Positions 12,101 through 27,100 of a stretch of 64,000 nucleotides of DNA are shown here, piece after piece (positions within the stretch are counted from its first letter, which is position 1; each line of letters starts with the position of its first letter). The DNA lies in contig CM068830.1 in assembly GCA_028554795.2 (NCBI GenBank), positions 46,762,227-46,826,226 of the forward strand, in the 5' to 3' direction. The notes beneath the pieces were generated by a model. The model did not search any database and was not told where the DNA came from. It saw only the letters and a program-made list of their open reading frames with translations. Position numbers and translations under genes: made by a program. Source of the stretch: Sinohyriopsis cumingii (Eukaryota > Mollusca > Bivalvia > Unionida > Unionidae).

Positions 12101-15100
12101 TATGGACATTATCAGTGCTGTATTTCAGTGTGTGTGTTCAACCAATGTGCGGGAGGCAATGAAAATGGCTTTCATTTCACAAAGGTAGGACAATGAATGT
12201 GAAGGGTGGTTGGGTAATGAAATCCAGAGATCCTCTGACAAGGCTTGGTTCACCTATCATTCTCTTTAGAATGGTTGGTCCACATCTGACAAAAAAGGTG
12301 TCTAGTGCCCCATGTGGATCTCAAGAGGGCATGGGTGACTTGTGTGTCACTGACAATTGCAGAAGGCCCGAGGAAGGAGAAACTGATTTTCTCCTTCTTC
12401 TCCGTGCCTTCCTGTGAAAATGGGCACATGATTACATAAAATTTACTAGGCCAAGAGAAAAAACCCTGCCATTGTTGAGAAATGCCCCATCTATTTCTCT
12501 GACAACAAAAATTCCTTTTCTTCTACTTTCCCTGGAAAAGCCAAGCAGAGAAGATAGGAGCATGTGCTGTAGGCTAAACTGGCAACTCTTGCGCCTCTTT
12601 CTTCCTCAAATCCTTAAATTGATAACTCAACAGCAGTGGCAAAGTGAAAGGAAAGACAGCATCAAAATTCAGCTATGATCATTAACAACCTTTAAGGCTG
12701 TATGAAAAATGATCAGATCCATGAAGTCAAACAAGGAGGAAGTCAACACAGCATTCCTAACTCTGATATGACATTAAAGACTTGTCTGTGCATTTTATCA
12801 GCATCTAGGCAACTTACTCACCAAGAAAGAACCCTTGCATTACCTGGATCACAACTGCTCCAAGAGACACTAGGTAACGTTTTGGAATATTTAACAACTA
12901 TGGTAAAATTCTGACTGATAAACTGTTGTCATCAACATCTACATCTACCACTGCTGCTGAAAGATGACGATGGATGGATGGGCTCACTAGTCAGATAAAA
13001 AACAGACCACTTTAATCATACAACTCATTTATATAGCTGGACTGGGCTGATCAGCAGTCAAAAGACCTTATGAAAGATGATATATACCTTGAAGTCTGGC
13101 TGGTTGCTGCAGTTTGGTTGGTTCATCCAAAAGAATAGCCATACCAGTCAAATTGCAAACCTTCACATCCGGCTTCACCAATGGGGTAAATGATACTTGT
13201 ACACACTCATGCCTCTTGGTGGGTAAAAGCAAGACTGAAAACCTCAAGTGTCAAAGCTGTGGTGATATTATATTGCAGGCCCTCATGTCTCATGGGTGTG
13301 GTCCTTTTATGTTAGCCCTCATGCTGAATTGACAGGGTCCTAGGCATATCCCCAGTGGGATTGCAATATATAATTGTCATTTCTACTCAACAACATATCA
13401 ACAATAATGCCTTTAGAGTCATTTTGATCATACATGACTCCAATGCTTGAATGGAATCGAATGTGGTTTCTACTGTATTCATGAAACTGAATGTTCTGGT
13501 GCTGTTTCTGCATCTTCAAGGTGGGTGAAAAGGGCATCTCAATATCACCTGTGCGACTATTCGAAAATTCTACTGTATTCACAGATACAGTTATGTTCTG
13601 TTGCAGTTCCTGCATCTTCATCGGGGTGGAGGTGGAGAAGGCAGCTTGACATCACCCATGAGACTGATCATGATTCAGACATGGAGTGTATGTTTAAAAA
13701 GTCTTGGTCCAATGTACTGAAGTGTGTTTGTTTTTTAAAGGCTCTTGAGCTGCTTCTTCAAAAATGTTGGAACAAATATTTTTAACAAAACTAAACACAC
13801 ATTACATGTATGTGCCAATTAGCAACTATACATGCAGACACATCTCCAGTCCATCCTCCAAGACCTTAAATCATTTAACCTTCTTGCACTAGGTTGTCAT
13901 CTCTGTAATGAAAAGAAGAAAAAGACAAGTGCACACAACAAATACAATTTTTTTTTAATAAATGTAAACTGCGTTATTAAAAAGACTTAGAAGTGTATAA
14001 AAGTGTGTGTGACTAGGATTTTTTTAACATAACTTTAACAATTTTTCAGTCATACTGCTACCATGTCTGCCGTGTGGCAGTTTATAGTGATGTCTAGCAC
14101 TGAGGCATCACGCCGCAGACATGTAGCATGATGTCCCACCTAGTCAAATTATCCGGACACCAGGCCGACCAGTCCTAACACTATCCTCTTAACGCTGAGC
14201 GCCAAGCAAGGCACCTGTAAGTACCATTTTTTGTAAGTCTTTGGTATGACTCGGCCGGGGTTTGAACCCACAACCTCCTGCTTCCAAGGCGGACACTCTA
14301 ACCACTAGACCACCGGAGTGGTCATACAAAAGTGTGCAGTGCCTGAAAAATTTCACCTGTGAAACTGCATGTGACCAACTGAAAACAAGTGTGATGATAA
14401 TGAACAGTACATAAATTGCCAAAATACTAATAAATTCACCCTAATTCACAAAAATGTTGTATGCACCATTTCAAACAACATTTTGACTTACTATACCACT
14501 GAAAAAAGCGGATGGCTGAATTTAAATGCAGAATAAACTGGATTCCATGCGGTCCATGTTTACAGCATTAACTGAAAGCTGAAAACTGATTACTTCCAGG
14601 TACACCGGTAGCCACTTTACAAGTAGAAACACTAGTTAACCAGTAAGAGTTGCTTCCCTTTGTCTATATGCTATATAAACAGAAAGACTTATTTTTGCCT
14701 TTGTTAAGGACTGGATTTACAGGTAGCAGATGTAAATCTGTATTGTAAATGTGATCCAGTAACTTGATGAAGAAACACAGGTGTGTGTGTCTTACAGTAT
14801 TCTCTGTTAAATCTGGATACCAGCCATAGCTGGGAAAAGAAAGGTCTTTTTACACAAGTGCCCTATAGTCGCCTCTCTAAACAATTTAAGATATCCACAA
14901 CTCATCCAGACTAATAATAATAATAATAATGCTTTATTTATAGAGGGTGACTCATTAGTCAAGGACTATTCTCCCTTGAGGCCCTCTTAATGAACAATGT
15001 AACTTTTCAATGTCATCTGGTCTTTCTTTACCAAGAGGCAGACAGATAATGGAGAAGGAGTTGGGCAAAATTCATGTGGTAGCAGACAAAAAATTTTCTT

Positions 15101-18100
15101 GAACAATTCACAGAAGGCTGAGTCTTCCCTGGTCATCATTAGATTGAGTTATTACAACAGAGTTTGTGAGCATAAATCCTTACATTGTGAAAAGTGGGTG
15201 ATCAACATCAGATTACTGTAACTATTCTCATCAGACATAAATGTAGGTTTTATAAGATTTGATGTTGACTGTAATAAATCTAGTCCTGATAACAAGGTCA
15301 ACATTTCCATACTTCTGGTGCAAAATCTGTGATACAGGTACAGATTTAGGGATATTATATTAATGTAACCAGTCCCTCCCTGCATCAGCTGAGTGCTGAG
15401 GCTGATATTAACAACTGACAATCTGCCTCTGTTGTTACTATAGGTCCCGAACGGCTGCCATACCTATTCAAAATCTATCCCAAAGGTATCATGGAAAAGA
15501 TCTGCCCTGGATGAGAAGATGAAGGTAGAGCTGGGGCTGTGTGCGATGCAAGGGTTGAAATGGTTTGCCTAATCTTCTTTTGCATTTAGTGTTTCTATTA
15601 GAAGAAATTGGTTTCCTTAAGGCAGCAGCACTGCCAATATTAATGGTGTCTTCCTCTCTGGTAGTACACTCCTTTACCTTCCCTTTATTCCATGTGCTAC
15701 TTCTGGCTAAGACTGCAGCCAAATAATTCACTGTCCAACATGTACAGATATCATAAGCAGAGTTTGAATTACACCCAACACATTCAAGACATGTTATGTA
15801 GTATGGTTATCACAACCCAGTTTAAAGCACTTGTACCAAACACTTACTCATGTCCATTGTGTTGACACTTGTAAATGAAAAACTGATAGCCATTACAAGT
15901 GAAATCAGTTAAAAATCAAGGAAACTTACTGTCAAGTGGTCACTAATCAACAGCACATATGCTATAAATATTAAACATGTGACCTGTCTGGTCTGTAATA
16001 TTAGACTGCCAGTAAAAGAATTTAAAAAATAGGTCAAGTACACATGAAAGTATTAGTGACCAAGGCAGGTAACCCAAATGGTGCTGTCACATATATTACA
16101 TAATGAAGTTAGGTTTTAATACAGCCAGAAACTTTGTCTCAAATTAAAATGGGAGTGTGTGTGTGTGTGTGTGATTTGGATTTTTAATGTAGTTTTAACA
16201 ATTTTTCAGTCATATTGCTACCATGTTTGCAGTGTGGCAGTTTATAGTGATATCCAGCACTGGGGCAACATGCCGCAGACATGTAGCATGATGTCCCACC
16301 TAGTCACATTATCCTGACACCAGGCCGACCAGTCCTAACACTAACCTCTTAATACTGAGCGCCAAGCAAGGCAGCTGTTAATATGATTTTTGTAAGTCTT
16401 TGGTATGACTCCGCCAGGGATCAAACCCACAACCTCCCGCATCCAAGGCGGATGCTCTAACCTCTAAACCACCAGAGAGGTAAATTAAGATGGGAGAAAA
16501 AAAACTGAAATATAGATGGAGCCGACAAAAGTATACTTGCCTTGTGTGAAAAACTTCTCTAACTCACTCACAATTTCAAAAGATACCACTTAACAAGAAC
16601 GTGCTTCCTAGCACAAATGGAAGTAGTAATGTAGGTACTAAAGATACTAATGAAATGGCACCAATCCCTCTAATATATATCGGAAAAAAACTTTTTGCTT
16701 TTTGATAGCTAATATTTAGCTTGGGTGGTCTGGATTCACAAGTATATAAGAAGAAGTCACTGATCCCTAGCCTGTGTGTTAAAAATGGAGTTTTCTCCTG
16801 GTGCTCTGCAACTTGTAGGTAGGAAGCATTTACTTCCAAACTACTCTAATAGTTTTGAAAACCCAGTATCTTCTGTAAATCGAAACTTTTTACATAAACA
16901 TAATATTTTGAAAACTTTGAAATTTACAGTTATTTAACACGATTATAGCAATAAAAATGTTGAAAATAATACTCACACTATATCCATACACATAACCATT
17001 AGGAAGCATCATTGGAGGATTATGCTCATTAAGAGACTGTCCCGAGATGTAACATATCAGTTTCGAATTGGCACAGTGAGAGTATGGCAGCTCCTTTCCC
17101 AGCTCATTGAGATGCCGACTGCAAACTGGGCATTCAGCATTCTTCCCAGAAGCTTCACTCTTATAACAGTGACTGAACACAGTCAAGGAAACATATGTAC
17201 ATACAATCATTTTAAAAGCAATCATTTTAAAAGCAGACAAGCACTTTGAAGTTTTTGAAGATAGGTTTTCCCCTACATACAGCCAATAATGTGATTACCA
17301 GTAACTATGGGAAGCTTTGGATCATATTTTGAGAAAATATTTAATATTTTTCCACAAAATTTACAAATACATGCAAAAGACGTATACAATCAAACCTATA
17401 TAGTAGATACCCTGAAAACTGTCCAAAAATGGCCTTTATGAATAGGGTGACCTACCCAACAGACCCAAAAGATAAACAAGTGAAAAAATCCGTTGAGAAA
17501 ACTAGGGCAGTAAAAAGGGTTCTGAGCAAAGAAATTAAACTACATCTAGGCATTTGATTTATTATACCTTTAATTACCAAAACCAATTAAGAACTTCTGA
17601 ACTCACAACATCCAAGACATAATCATCATTGTCAAATTTAATTTAAATACAAAAGATAATATGGTGCAATTATGCTTATTATTTTCAAATAACTCACTAC
17701 AATGGAATAACCAAACTTCTTGTTATCATATAAAATTATGTTTAACTGTCAGACCTAATTATCTCTCCCACATAGCTAAATTAGGAAGGTCTATTCAGAA
17801 CAAAATCTGGGCAAGGCAAGTGGAAGAATTCTCTCCTCCATTTAAAAGAAAAAGGGGGGAGGCACATTTTCTGAATTAGAGGTGGGATTTAATGAAGAAA
17901 CAAAGTTATGACTTGAAAATCTGGTGCATGATTTTCACTATTTTTTCTAGCTTTGGGTCGCCAGTCAGGCGGCAATTTGAAATGTTGTGAAAAACTATAT
18001 GTATACAATGTTAAAAATGGGAAATATCATTAATCAATCACATAATCCTGTATATGCAAACTCTCACAACAAAATGGATGAAGGATACGGTGTTTTGAGT

Positions 18101-21100
18101 GCTGAAAGACCAGCCTGGAGTGTAACTGTGAACACAGAGTCACTATTCAGCTGATGAAGCTTGAAGTTCTCCTGTCGGAATTGCTGAACAAGGTCATTCC
18201 ATCTCTCTGGATTGATCAAATCCTGTTAAAAAAAGTAAAGATGCTGGATAGAGGACAAATGACAGAAATAGCATACAAACGGAAAGACTCAAGTCTACAA
18301 TAAGTGATGTTGATCATTCCACTGCTGATATTGGTAAACAAGTCTTGTAAATATGAAATCTTATGATTATAGCAACATTTCCGATTCCAGTGCAAATCAT
18401 AAAAGAAAAATATGAAAATAAAGTTTTGCACCTTTAAGGTGTCAGTTTTTCTCAGGTCAATGCTTTCTGTACATGATCATTTAACATGACATCACTTTAC
18501 ATACCTACCAACCATCCAGTCAACATTGGTGGGGTGGCAAGTGCTGAGTACCTTGTTGCCCCAAGAGTGCATATATTTCAAATAAGCAATGTTATACAAT
18601 TATCTACTCATATAACCTCACCTAGAAAATGACTGAATATTAAAACCTGAAAGAAAAGAAAATGAAATGTTTGAAGCATTTTATACACATCCAAACAAAA
18701 AATAACTTGTAAATGTATCACTGTCTTTTATCAACACACACACACACACACACAACAAAAGAGGCACTTGATTACCCACTAAAAAAATCATAGTTTCTAC
18801 CCTTAACATCCATTACAGTATTATCATGTTGTTGCTGACTTTTGCTACTCTCAGTAGTTCACTGAAGGATTTGAAGATGATGCAAGTATAATTGCAAACT
18901 ATCCTGAATTTTCCTGGGCATTAAAAATTCTTTCTGAATCCATCCCAATGTAAAAGGATACAGTATGCATTACTCCAGAATGACTCATGTCAATATGGCA
19001 TTTCCAGTATGTACACAGTATAAATGCTTACTCCTGTTGCTTAGCTTCTTAAAGTCCAAGTCTGTAACCCAGGAGTTTTAAGTTTAGTTTTACTGGGTTT
19101 TGCTTGTTTCTCAAATGGCACATCCTTCCCTAAATCACAGCTGCATTTTGACATTTGCCTTCAAAAAGGAAACAACACTTTCACTCTGCTAGCTTTACCA
19201 TTTCAGGTACCAAAATAATGTTTTGCATTTGATGTATGGAGTCAAATCTGATTTGAAACAGATGTTGTTTCTGATAGTAAACTAGTCAATAATCTTTAAT
19301 AAAGATGGCTGAAATACTGTTATTCAAGGCAACAAAATATAATTAACTTTACTTTCTTCAATACCTATCTCCAAATGACCAAACCTGAAATAATTAGCAT
19401 GATGGGCTCTCCCACAGCAGTCCTCAAAGGAATAGCAAACAAAATCACCTGAGCTATTGTCAGCCAATTAAGTGATCTGAAGAAAGGTGTCTGTTTATCT
19501 CTATTTTTACCATTTAGTTGCTTCTACCACAGTTAGCCATACAAAAATGTCCATGGTTAATAGTATTCCATCAGTATTTAGCATGAAGCTGTGTGAATCA
19601 GGTTATGGCCATATACTGCAGTATCAATCAATCAATCAATCTTTCTCTCTTCTCTCTCCCTCTCTAGATTTACTGGGAAATCACATTTTTAAAAATACAA
19701 TCCATATCCACCATAATGTGATGTGCCACGCAAATTTTTAACTCTCAAACCCCTAACACCGTCATGTTTTGAAAACACAATTTCCAACAATCTTGGAGGT
19801 GGGGGGGCAGGAACATACTTTTCTTTACTACCACAATACATATACAGCATGTAGTCTGTATAAACAGTAAACAGTCCAGCTAAGAGTCCATGTAAATCTA
19901 TCTTCAGGGCAGGTTATACAGCAATTACATGCTGTCAATTAAAAGGATAGGCAATCAGAGATAAACAGATAAAAAACCACTATTTCACTAATTACTTAAC
20001 TGGTTGAGAATAGCACAGATGATGCATGTCTAGTCCTTTGTGGATTTATAACTGAAATGTTGCGAATTCATTTAAAGACATTTGGGATTATGTCTTAGTG
20101 ATTCTTTTGTACTGTTGGTACAAAAGTACATTTCTGACCATCATTTGGAATACCATTGGATCTCATTTGGATAACTCAATACTTTTTTGGACTTGAAAGA
20201 ACTATTTAGGAGTTTAAGATTTTTTTCACCATACTGTTAGTTATTATAACTTTGTCACTAGGTATTTTAGTGATTTAAATTACATTTTCAATGATAAAAA
20301 ACTTGTTGTTTTTCATTCTTTGTTGTTACTTAATTTAAGACCATAGAGTCTTTACACTTTTTATATATATATATACCACTATGAGTAGCACAATAAAATG
20401 CACAACAACCAATATAAAATGTTAGTGACTTCTGATTTCTTGAACAATAAGCCATGTCAAAATTAAAAAATTCCCAAATGTCAAATACTCCATCATTTCA
20501 CAACTGATCATCGTTAAATCTCAATAACTTAAAATAATAAAAGGCATACTGAACTTCAGAACAAAGTGTCTGACAAAGTGTGCATGAAACTGTGTGATAT
20601 TATCACAGTGAACTTGTTGTCAACATTTATTTGAAATCTGATAAAAACATTTAAAGAAAAATGAATGACATTTGTACATATGCTACACAGAATATAAAAA
20701 GAGTCACATTGCCTTTCCTTCAGTACTGCATGAAAAATACCAGTACAAAAGCAGTATAAATGCCTTTTCCACTCCTTTATTTTAAAATTATTAAGTCAGT
20801 TTTGAGACTAGTCAATACTCAATGTTAGTACCAATGAAACTCAAGCACAGTTGCTATGCATGTACTAGCAAGCCTGCAATAACTGGTTACTGTGAGGAGA
20901 GACTCTTTTTCACAGAACTCTACTTGACTCCAGATCTCATTCATAAAAGGAGGCATTTGAACATTTCAAGTAAGAGTTCTCAGTCTGTAGTAATATGTAT
21001 TACTCAGACAGTAAAGTTTTAAGACAGAGAGATAAGTTCCATTCAGTTTGCTGTACCAACCCTCCTTCTAGGCTGGGTAGAACATAGTGTGGGTAGAGTT

Positions 21101-24100
21101 TTACAGTGAAATGGATCCTCTCATGAACTCTCCTTCTAGGCAAAGTAGAGTCTTAGGAAAAATTCTGGATGAATTGGATCATTTCATCTCAAAGTTTGTC
21201 TGTGTCAATCACCTTCTATGCCAGGTAGATCCTTGGTTGAGTTTCTGGGTGAACTAGACCAGTAGCTCTGACAATTTGCTTGTACCAACCCTCCTTATAG
21301 GCAAGGTAAAGCCTGGGTGGAGTTTAAAAAGAAATGAACCATTACCTCTCACAATTTGCCTGTGCCAATCATCCTTCTATGCAAGGTAGTGTCTTGGTTA
21401 AGTTTCCCAGTGAATTTGACCAGTACCTCTGACAATTTGCCTCTGCCATGCCTCCTCCTAGACAAGGTAAAGCTGTGTGGAGTTTCAGGTGAAATGGACT
21501 AGTTCCTTTCACAATCTGCCTATACCAACTTTCCCAGGCTGAATAAACCCTTGGTGGAGTTTCAGAATGAAATGGATCCTCTGAGAATTTGTCAGTCCCA
21601 ACCTTATGTCTAATCAGGCCAGACCCACTGTGGAGTTTCTGGGTGAAATGGACCAGTTCCTCTCACAATCTGCCATGCCAACCTTCCTTCTAGGCATGTC
21701 AGAGCCTCAATTTATTTTCAGGGTAAAATTGATCCTCCTACAGTTTGCATGTACCACCTCTCCCTTTTGGAAGAGAAGATCCTGAATGGGATTTGAGGAT
21801 GATTTGGATCGGATCCTTCTTTGATTTGATAGTAACAACCAACTACAAGGCAAGGCAGAACCTGGGTTGGGTTCCAGGGTAAAATGGATGATTCAGTAGA
21901 GTTACTGTTTTCATTGTTACTATCAGTGCATGAATAATAACTTAATGCCCAACCGAATAAGGCTTACATTACTCCATGTAAATATTTCTCTGGGAGACAT
22001 TCTAAAATCTGCTTCCAGTCCCTAGGTACCCTGCTGCTACCCATTCCCATTAAAATCCAATGATAAAAGTTATCACTCTCAGTCAACAGTTTTGCCTTTA
22101 AAAAAATGTTTCCTTGCAGAAGTAAGATTAGTACTTGCAATGGAGGTTACAAACTGTTATACACTTAAAGTTGGATAAATAATATTCGAAAAAGAATCTA
22201 CCTTGTAATGAGTTAGTTGTGTATCACTAGGAAATGCTAGCAATCCCATAACCTTCTGAATGTCAGGTAACTGTTCTTCACTGGGACATGTCAAATATTT
22301 CCTAGCATGTCTGTAAAAGCAAAAGTAAAAATTCTTTATAAACAAGAGAAATTTTCATGTTATTATATTTAGTATTAATATCACATCTGAGAATATTACA
22401 TGCTTAATTTTCACCAATCAGTAACTAAGTTTGATAATTCTGAGTCTGAATAATATATTTCTGCAAATAAACTCCCCAGAAGTGTGGTAATTCTCGCAAA
22501 AAGGAGTTCTATTAGAATACGAAACAGAAAACATATTTTGGCTTAAAAATCTACCAGTATTCCATTCTTTATATATGTTTGATTATAGGGCCAGTTTAAA
22601 ACAACCCTATCTGCTAAACCAAGATTGAAAATTTAATTGGGTCACATACATATGCATACAAATATGTCTGCAAACAGGATTTTCAACACATGTATATCAT
22701 TGGTTTTTGATACATGGTATTTAAATGTGACCCCTTTCTAATGCATGGAAATTCCTATGCGTGTGTTTTTATGATGCATGATTTGTGCAAGAGCATTGGT
22801 CTTAATTACTCTTGATTTGCCTCCTGAACAGTTCTTATGCACTGTCAATAACAAATTTACTACATGTACCTGTTATTGACATTTGTTAGACTGCTGTTTA
22901 CACCTTAATGGCCAATAATATCACACATTTGGAAGATCAGTATGAATTGGGAAGATCTAACAGGTCTCTTTTGTCATGTTTAGGTGTGCATAATTTAATT
23001 CTGGGTTAGACTGTTTTGTGATTATCCTTGACATTTATGATAGAGGAAGAAAGAGTCAATGTTTGACTTCACTGGATTCATTTTAGATCAAACATCGGCA
23101 GTTTGTTGATTGCCCATCAAATTATAATCAATTAGAGAAACTGGAAAATAATGTGGCTTGCAAAGTCAGTTGTGAAAGAAAAGTAGAGAAACTTTAAATG
23201 TGTTTCATTGCTGATTAATAAGCTTCAATCGGTGAAAAAATTTCTAATTTGGGTGTTTTAATTATTCTATCATTCAGTAAGAACTTACCAGATATTATTC
23301 TCAGTGATTTATTTAAAGCTCTGGAATTACTTGAAATTAAATAACAAGATGGAATAAATTTTGTTACATTAGAAGCATTTGTTAACAACTAAATGTACAA
23401 TATCTGACAGTAAGTTTTTTTTCCCTATAGTTTTGGGATTATAGGATCAAGGGTCAAACAAGCCTTCAGTTTTTAAACTATTGAGAACCCTTGAAAAATT
23501 TCATTTGTTTATGTTTAGACGTTTCTGTGCAATTGTGCTAATGAACTTCTCAAGACGAATGAATGGATAGACAGACAGGATTTGAGTATCATAATATCCA
23601 CAGTACTTTGCTAGAGTATGAGGATCAAATATTAAGCAAAGTATCACTTCAACATTCAGTAATACTTTGAAGTTCATTTGTCCATTTTCTAAATTAAATG
23701 TATCATATAAATTTGCTTATAAGTCAAGTGAATCTTCACTCAACAAAGATGCTGATCTGCCATAACATCATGCACCTGCAGATCAGGATCTATCTTGTTT
23801 GTTCTACTGATTACTCCTAACAAACTGCACTGACAGATCAGCTGGCACATTATGCTACAGCAGATCTGGGTCTGTGCAGTTTGCACTTGGACTTGTTTTA
23901 TAAGCAAGTACATATGGTAATTATTTTTGTAACAAAAAGTTAAATGTGAAAAAGGTAAAAAGGATAGCTTCATTAATGTCTGCTGATTTATAATGCAAAT
24001 GAAAGGTTTTGCAATATCAAGTACTGTAGAATAACTTACCTTACTGCTTCTAATCTTTTATTATGTCTTACTAACTCAATAAATTCCTGTGTTCTCAGAT

Positions 24101-27100
24101 TAAACTCTAATGTGCTCTGAAAGAGGAAAAAAATAATAGATAACCAATATCTATTAATTAAGATTTCACTGCAGCTGAGTATTTGTATGCTGGGTTTTAT
24201 TACACTTTGCAAGGCTTTAGGTAGTTTTATTACACTAGGCAGGGCACAGGTAGTTTTATTACACTATGCAGGACTTTGGGTAGTTTTATTGCACTGTGCA
24301 GGGCTTTGGGGTAGTTTTATTGCACTATGCAGGGCTTTGGGTAGTTTTTTTTTATATAAGGCAGGGCTTTGGGTAGTTTTATTACACTATGCAGGGCTTT
24401 GGGTAGTTTTATTGCATTATGCAGGGTTTTGGGTAGTTTCATTACACTATGTAGGGCTTTGGATAATTTAAAGAGTATGAATTTTAAGTTTCATGTGCCT
24501 CATTTTTTGGATAGAACTGCATTTAGGGACCAAGAATTCCTTTCAGTTTCCAGTGTCAAAAGGTTTCAGTTTACCAATTTAAAATTTACTAAAATTAAAG
24601 AAGGAAAAGCTCAGTATTAAGAAACATGATCTGGTTTCAAAGGAATTTTGGTTTACTGAGGTTTGAGTCTTGAATACCGTATTCTCAAAAACTTCTAAGA
24701 AAGAAACAAAACATAAAACTTAAAATCAACAATACAGATTTAATGGGGTGGCCGAGTGGTCTAAAGCGCTCTCCGTTAAGGATCAATGCCATCTCACCTC
24801 TGTCTGCATGGGTTCGAGTCTCCGATTCAGCCAATGTGGGTATGTGAGAAAGCTTGCCAATAGCTTCTCGTGGGTCGGTGGTTCTTTCCGGGGTTTTCCC
24901 GGATTCTTCCTCCACCATTAATACTGGCTGCCATGTATAGCCTATCATGTGCTGAAAAATGGCGTTAAACCCTGCAACAACAACAACAATAGAATTAATA
25001 CCCAGACTAAACTAAATGACTTTAGTATATAAAGAAAAGAACCATTTTATAACAATTATGAAATACTTTTTACCAGGCCTACTATGTAACCACTAAAACT
25101 CAAGCTGTGGCAGTAAAAACAACATCAACATCCTAAAATCCTTACAAGATGGATAATTACCCCATATGTCAGTCACTTCCACATCATTTTTTATAGGACT
25201 CTGGCCTAAATTGCCTGAAAAAAGGGCTGATAATTCATATTTACCTTTATTTTCCTAAGTTTTGATTTATTTTCATAGCACCAATTTAGACAAGGTCCTG
25301 TCTCTCTCCTTGCCAGGGACTCTTCTATAGCCTTAGAGGTCATGAACAGCTCAATATTTGTAAGGTCCTGCATGACCAAGAAAAAAAAAAGGCTTTACAT
25401 TAATGCTCCTCATTATCTGTCTGTCTGTCAGCCTTTTGTATGTAAATACATTTAAGATTTAAAATGGAACTGCCCAGACAGTCTGAAATAGGTGGGTACA
25501 TATGCAAAATGCACCAATTCTTGACTTGGTGAAATTAAAATTTCCATACAGGTGAATGATGATCTGCACACAGGAAATACTGCAAACTCTGAACAGAACT
25601 GAAAACTGTATTTAAACAATAAGACTAAATTTACATCAGTTTGATTGATTTTAACTGCAATTTCAAAACATTATTGGCTTTAGCATGCTAAACAATGGGG
25701 GCAAAATGCATTTTCCAAGGACAGAGCAGTCACCTGACCCAAACTGACCTGGGCAGGTATTGGACCTACAGCTTAAGTTATGAGTCCAATGCTCCCTCAT
25801 TTCGTAGACTTCAGTCCTAAAATCACTAATTCATACTCAACAAAATAAGCCTTGAAGTGACAATGATTCTTTAAATGGTCATCAAATCAATTAGAACTCT
25901 AGTCTGTGACAAAAAAACTCAACTAAGAAAAGCCTAGTGTAACTGTCAGCTGATGAGATATAATTAGTAAGCAATATTTTTCACACATATTATAACCATT
26001 GTATTTTCATGAAAGCTCCAACATCTAGAAATGGGTGTACCTATAAACTTATTAAGAAACTGGGGAAGGTCACATGTTAAATTCCATAACAAATCTGACA
26101 GTGGTGTAGATAAGCTTTCCAATTAAAGTCTGCATTAAAGTGTCACAATCTTAACACTAATTTAGTGTTAGTCACAACCCAGAAAAAGAGAACAGAACAA
26201 CAATACTTTTTAAAATGGTTTTGTTTACTAGCTTAAACTAGAACAAACGCAATGGCTTGCAATTGCAGATACCCATGCTTTTCACTGTATATTTCCTGTC
26301 CTCTGGTATTCACAAAGACTACCAAGACACAAACCCAAAGTCATACTGAAAAAGTCATCAAATATAATACCATAATTACATATGCTGCTGTCGTGACATC
26401 TATAAACTTTGTCTCCCTATTTAAAATGTCACTGTGATTGAAAGGACAAAGTTGACTTTTAAAAAGATTTGGTCCCTAAAAGGCCAGTTTTCAAACCCCA
26501 AAATTAGATTTCAAGAGGACAAAATACTTTAGATGTCCAAACAGTGAGTATAAGAGGTATGTACACCACTCACTCGATAACTCACACCCTGATAACTCAC
26601 GAACCCGCTTATAATGCAGGGTCAGGTGTGGATCCCATTTTTTATACCAGAAAATACCCAAAAAATGTATCCCTAAATGTTGAACTTGAAGAAAATCATT
26701 ATCAAAACTAGTAATGGAAACTTTGATGTATCGCTTGTTTTATCATCAAAAACAGTAGATAGGACCTAGAAATTTTAATCAACACTATGAAATATCAAAT
26801 TTAAAAATAGGTCATGCATTTTTTTACATTTTCTTTCCAAAAGACATTCCTAGTACACCGCAATTAACGATATGTAAAGAAATTTTGATCAATGAATATG
26901 TCATGCAGAGTGGAGGCAGTACTTTAACAAATAAATACAAAATAAATAATTTTTTATCAATTGAAATTTGTGTTCTAGCTCTATCTTTTAGTTCCTTTTA
27001 AGTGTAATAGTCATGAATGCAATGTGTCCTCTTGAAATTAAACGTGAAATGCGTCAATCTACCATAACAGCTATGTCCGTGAGCGTTTCTCTGAGAACCT

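Noticed and set aside
11241..13785. Series of plus-strand ORFs in intron 8
   Set aside because: No domains; the informative reading is the decayed minus-strand retroelement.
24187..24620. 94- and 83-codon plus ORFs with [10 protein letters not shown] repeats
   Set aside because: Produced by the 30-bp minisatellite; no domain, and the units shift frame.
24040..25000. CRISPR-like array from regularly spaced repeats
   Set aside because: Animal minisatellite with contiguous units and no spacers.
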